From Sedimentisphaerales bacterium (GTDB lineage Bacteria > Planctomycetota > Phycisphaerae > Sedimentisphaerales > SM23-30), in assembly GCA_030636065.1 (NCBI GenBank), contig DAOVXR010000099.1, positions 1 to 6,629 on the forward strand: DNA of 6,629 nt. Reading direction: 5' to 3'. This document shows, in pieces, positions 5,122 through 6,629 of this stretch. The notes under the pieces are model-generated. The model had not been told where the DNA came from. It searched no databases and worked only from the letters and a program-made list of their open reading frames with translations. Numbering within the stretch: the stretch's first letter is position 1; every line of letters begins with the position of its first letter. A program made the position numbers and the translations under genes.

Positions 5122-5282
5122 ATGATGAAAAACAAGAAATTTGACTGCGTAAAAATGAAATGGGATATTCAACAAAAAAGACGCCAGCGTCAAAAGTACT
5201 TTGCCCCCTCGATTTTGGAGCGTAGGCATTGTTTTTGCGGCGTTTTTCGGGCTTTTGGCGGTTGCATCAAAAAATAGCAAAA
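5122..5282 (+). pseudogene. Truncated second copy of the small 62-aa gene, split by an 89-base insert
   Basis: Bases 5105-5179 match 4311-4385 at 70 of 75 positions, covering the first 18 or so codons. The match then stops inside a run of six A and resumes after 5268 at another run of six A, with 14 matching bases (5269-5282 against 4380-4393), before similarity ends. The 89 bases between (5180-5268) are absent from the other copy. Read through, the frame enters the insert and stops at TAG 5275-5277, giving a 51-residue product with a foreign tail. The 3' two-thirds of the gene is missing. The pattern indicates an insertion with duplication of AAAAAA at the target, followed or preceded by loss of the gene's end. 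It is unlikely to make the original protein. Confidence 0.75.
5180..5268. mobile_element. 89-base insert, possible miniature element
   Basis: Defined by comparison of the two small-gene copies. The left end is a 12-base palindrome GACGCCAGCGTC (5180-5191). The left ten bases and the reverse complement of the right end (GATGCAACCG) agree at seven of ten positions, a weak terminal inverted repeat. AAAAAA on each side would be the target duplication, though slippage in an A-run could mimic it. It encodes no protein and may be a REP- or MITE-like unit. Confidence 0.45.
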
Positions 5283-5340
5283 AAACACCTCCCCGAAATA
5301 CAGAAAGGTGCCACCCTACCGCCGACTGTATCATAATGCC

Positions 5341-5404
5341 CCCGTTAGCCCATTAATGCTTGCAAAGCGACCCAAGTGGTAATTTTACGATGTGTACTAA
5401 CGGG
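5341..5404. repeat. Inverted repeat CCCGTTAG / CTAACGGG
   Basis: Perfect 8-base arms at 5341-5348 and 5397-5404 enclose 48 bases. They lie just beyond the 3' end of the minus-strand sugar transferase gene. No T-tract follows in either direction, so it is not a standard terminator. It may mark the right edge of the repeat island. Nothing else recognisable lies between 5283 and 5449. Confidence 0.4.
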
Positions 5405-5449
5405 AAAATACAATCCGAGTACTATACTCTACATGGTTAAAGTGCTATA

Positions 5450-6064
5450 CTAACCTTTTCTTGTTTCCTCTGTGCTTGAGTACCGCTTTTCATAAATGTC
5501 TTTCGGCCTGAGTACCTTGAAAAACGTCGCTGTAAATATTCGTAAGTCCTGCCACAGGCTCTGGTTATCGACATACCGTACATCCAGATCGAGTTTGTCT
5601 TCAATAGTCAGGTTACCTCGGCCACTGATCTGAGCCAGGCCCGTCAGGCCAGGGGTGACCAGCAAACGGCGTTTCTGCCGCTTGTTCCACTGCCGAGCCT
5701 GGTCCATATAAAGAGGCCTTGGCCCTACCAGCGACATATTTCCTCCAAGTACATTGAAAAACTGCGGCAACTCGTCTAATGAATATTTTCGTAACCAATT
5801 GCCAATACGAGTCATACGATCATCAGTGCCTGCTTTTGGAGACGGGCCGAAGGGATCGACGCCAGTACGCATTGTGCGAAATTTGCAAATTATGAACGGC
5901 TGCATGTTCCGGCCGACACGTTCCTGGCGAAAAAAAACAGGAGAACCACTCGCCAGACGGACCATTATTGCGATAAGTCCCATAACTATAAGAAGTAAAG
6001 GACTTATGGCCAAGACAAACAGGATGTCAAAAGTCCTTTTAATAAATGCGGTTAGCTTGCTCAT
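5450..6064 (-). CDS. Sugar transferase, PglC/WcaJ-type monotopic phosphoglycosyl transferase, 204 aa
   Basis: Seen: a single N-terminal hydrophobic helix (about 12-35) with the S21-P22 kink typical of a re-entrant membrane helix. Then SGSPVFFRQERVG (39-51), KFRTM (61-65), the catalytic Asp-Glu pair D97-E98 in SLDELPQ, and SLVGPRP (111-117), followed by TPGLTGLAQISGRG. All bacterial sugar transferase (Pfam Bac_transf) hallmarks are present. At 204 residues it is the short PglC-like form without the extra N-terminal membrane domain of WcaJ/WbaP. Known: these enzymes move a phospho-sugar from a nucleotide donor to undecaprenyl phosphate, starting a repeat unit on the inner face of the cytoplasmic membrane. 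The sugar cannot be told from sequence. The only start is ATG 6064; the upstream AAGG is 13 bases away, so initiation may be weak. It is divergent from a NusG-like gene, as in capsule and exopolysaccharide loci. Confidence 0.96.
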   Translation of the reverse strand: MSKLTAFIKRTFDILFVLAISPLLLIVMGLIAIMVRLASGSPVFFRQERVGRNMQPFIICKFRTMRTGVDPFGPSPKAGTDDRMTRIGNWLRKYSLDELPQFFNVLGGNMSLVGPRPLYMDQARQWNKRQKRRLLVTPGLTGLAQISGRGNLTIEDKLDLDVRYVDNQSLWQDLRIFTATFFKVLRPKDIYEKRYSSTEETRKG

Positions 6065-6228
6065 ATTTGTATTTTGCCTTACCAGCGGGTATGATTCAAG
6101 CAGAATATTACGAACTGTATTGCCGATACTATAGTATTGCTATTATTGGAGTTATAGAAAACCGCGTGGGCCATAGGCCCGCCCTACAGAACCTACTTAA
6201 TTATTGTTTTTCAGGAAATCCTGATGCT
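6065..6228. promoter_or_regulatory. Divergent intergenic region between sugar transferase and NusG-like gene
   Basis: Both genes must be started from these 164 bases or from further away. A perfect 12-base palindrome ATACTATAGTAT (6126-6137) lies about 60 bases from the sugar transferase start and could be an operator or a -10 region readable on either strand (TATAGT). No good -35 box accompanies it. To its right is the GC-rich palindrome at 6168-6180. Confidence 0.4.
6168..6180. repeat. REP-like hairpin GGGCC-ATA-GGCCC
   Basis: A perfect 5-base-pair GC stem with a 3-base loop, set in CGTGGGCCATAGGCCCGCCC. Sequences of this form recur between genes in many bacterial genomes. It lies 49 bases before the NusG-like start codon and has no T-tract on the plus side. 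Confidence 0.45.
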
Positions 6229-6629
6229 ATGCTGAAATTATCCGAAAATCCACCGATAATTTACCCAAATGATGTAAAAATCGAGGAAATTGAGGGCCAA
6301 TGGCGGGTGGCACACACTAAAAGCCGTAACGAAAAGGCGCTGGCGATGGCCCTTGGAAAATGGGAGATTCCTTATTTTCTGCCGCTGACAGAAAAAGTAA
6401 CAAGACGTAAGCAACGTGTATTTAAGTCTTTACTGCCGTTGTTCAGTGGCTATGTGTTCTTTTGCGGCGGGCAGGATCAGAGGCATCAGGCGATGACGAC
6501 TAATCGGATCGCGAATATCATCGAAGTAACAGATCAAACAAAGCTGATAACAGAACTGTCGAATATCCAGGCTGCGATGGCGAGCGGCCTGCCCATCGAT
6601 CCTCACCCGCATCTCAAAACCGGCAACCG
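6229..6629 (+). CDS. NusG/RfaH/UpxY-like transcription elongation factor (N-terminal 133 codons, runs off the window)
   Basis: From ATG 6229, with AGGA 12 bases upstream, the frame stays open to the right edge. Another ATG at 6224 is out of frame and stops at once. The N-terminal NusG domain begins near 25 with WRVAHTKSRNEKALAMAL, the common W-x-x-x-x-T/K-x-R-x-E-K pattern. It continues with IPYFLPL (47-53), RRKQRVFKSLLPLFSGYVF (59-77) and TNRIANIIEV. The P-L-F-x-G-Y-V-F motif is the hallmark of specialised NusG paralogues. Known: RfaH, UpxY and LoaP types bind RNA polymerase and stop early termination in long polysaccharide or antibiotic operons. Inferred: it acts on a polysaccharide operon here, probably including or near the divergent sugar transferase. 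The C-terminal KOW domain is outside the window. The 24 residues before the domain are longer than in housekeeping NusG, again favouring a specialised form. Confidence 0.9.
   Translation, partial: MLKLSENPPIIYPNDVKIEEIEGQWRVAHTKSRNEKALAMALGKWEIPYFLPLTEKVTRRKQRVFKSLLPLFSGYVFFCGGQDQRHQAMTTNRIANIIEVTDQTKLITELSNIQAAMASGLPIDPHPHLKTGN

Noticed and set aside
5041..5334. Minus-strand open frame of 97 codons
   Set aside because: It runs antisense through the broken small-gene copy and its insert, has no ribosome binding site of note, and its sequence is explained by those two elements.

Overview
The window reads as an accessory stretch of a chromosome from a planctomycete, most likely of the Phycisphaerae type. 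The main clues are a secreted dockerin protein of a style I associate with that class (W-x-x-x-G, then a CWCC-type cysteine cluster, then paired dockerin motifs), a PEP-CTERM protein beside it, a GxxExxY protein set in short dispersed repeats, and a PglC-type sugar transferase divergent from a NusG-like antiterminator. The taxonomic call is inference; no rRNA, tRNA or other marker gene is present.

Layout. (1) 1-1054, minus strand: the N-terminal 351 codons of a GH13 alpha-amylase-superfamily enzyme that runs off the left edge. (2) 1055-1841: a long AT-rich intergenic region with a candidate minus-strand promoter, a near-consensus plus-strand promoter about 280 bases before the next start codon, and leader hairpins, one of which ends directly at the ribosome binding site. 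(3) 1842-3592, plus strand: two exported proteins, a dockerin protein and a PEP-CTERM surface protein, followed by a strong intrinsic terminator at 3642-3677. (4) 3690-5449: a repeat-rich island holding a GxxExxY protein, a 62-residue protein of unknown function, a second broken copy of that small gene split by an 89-base insert, several families of short direct and inverted repeats with a 9-base internal period, and about 370 bases of AT-rich DNA with no gene. (5) 5450-6629: an exopolysaccharide module with a monotopic phosphoglycosyl transferase on the minus strand and, divergent from it, the start of a NusG/RfaH/UpxY-like elongation factor that runs off the right edge.

How the parts fit. 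The PEP-CTERM protein should be exported and processed by an exosortase. Exosortase systems typically occur with extracellular polysaccharide loci, which fits the sugar transferase and NusG-like gene 2 kb away. The dockerin protein and the PEP-CTERM protein probably share a transcript: they are co-oriented, no terminator is visible between them, and one strong terminator follows. The repeat island seems to separate this pair from the polysaccharide locus. Its elements occur twice in the same order (repeat A, repeat C, small gene), suggesting an old duplication of about 0.8 kb modified later by different insertions.
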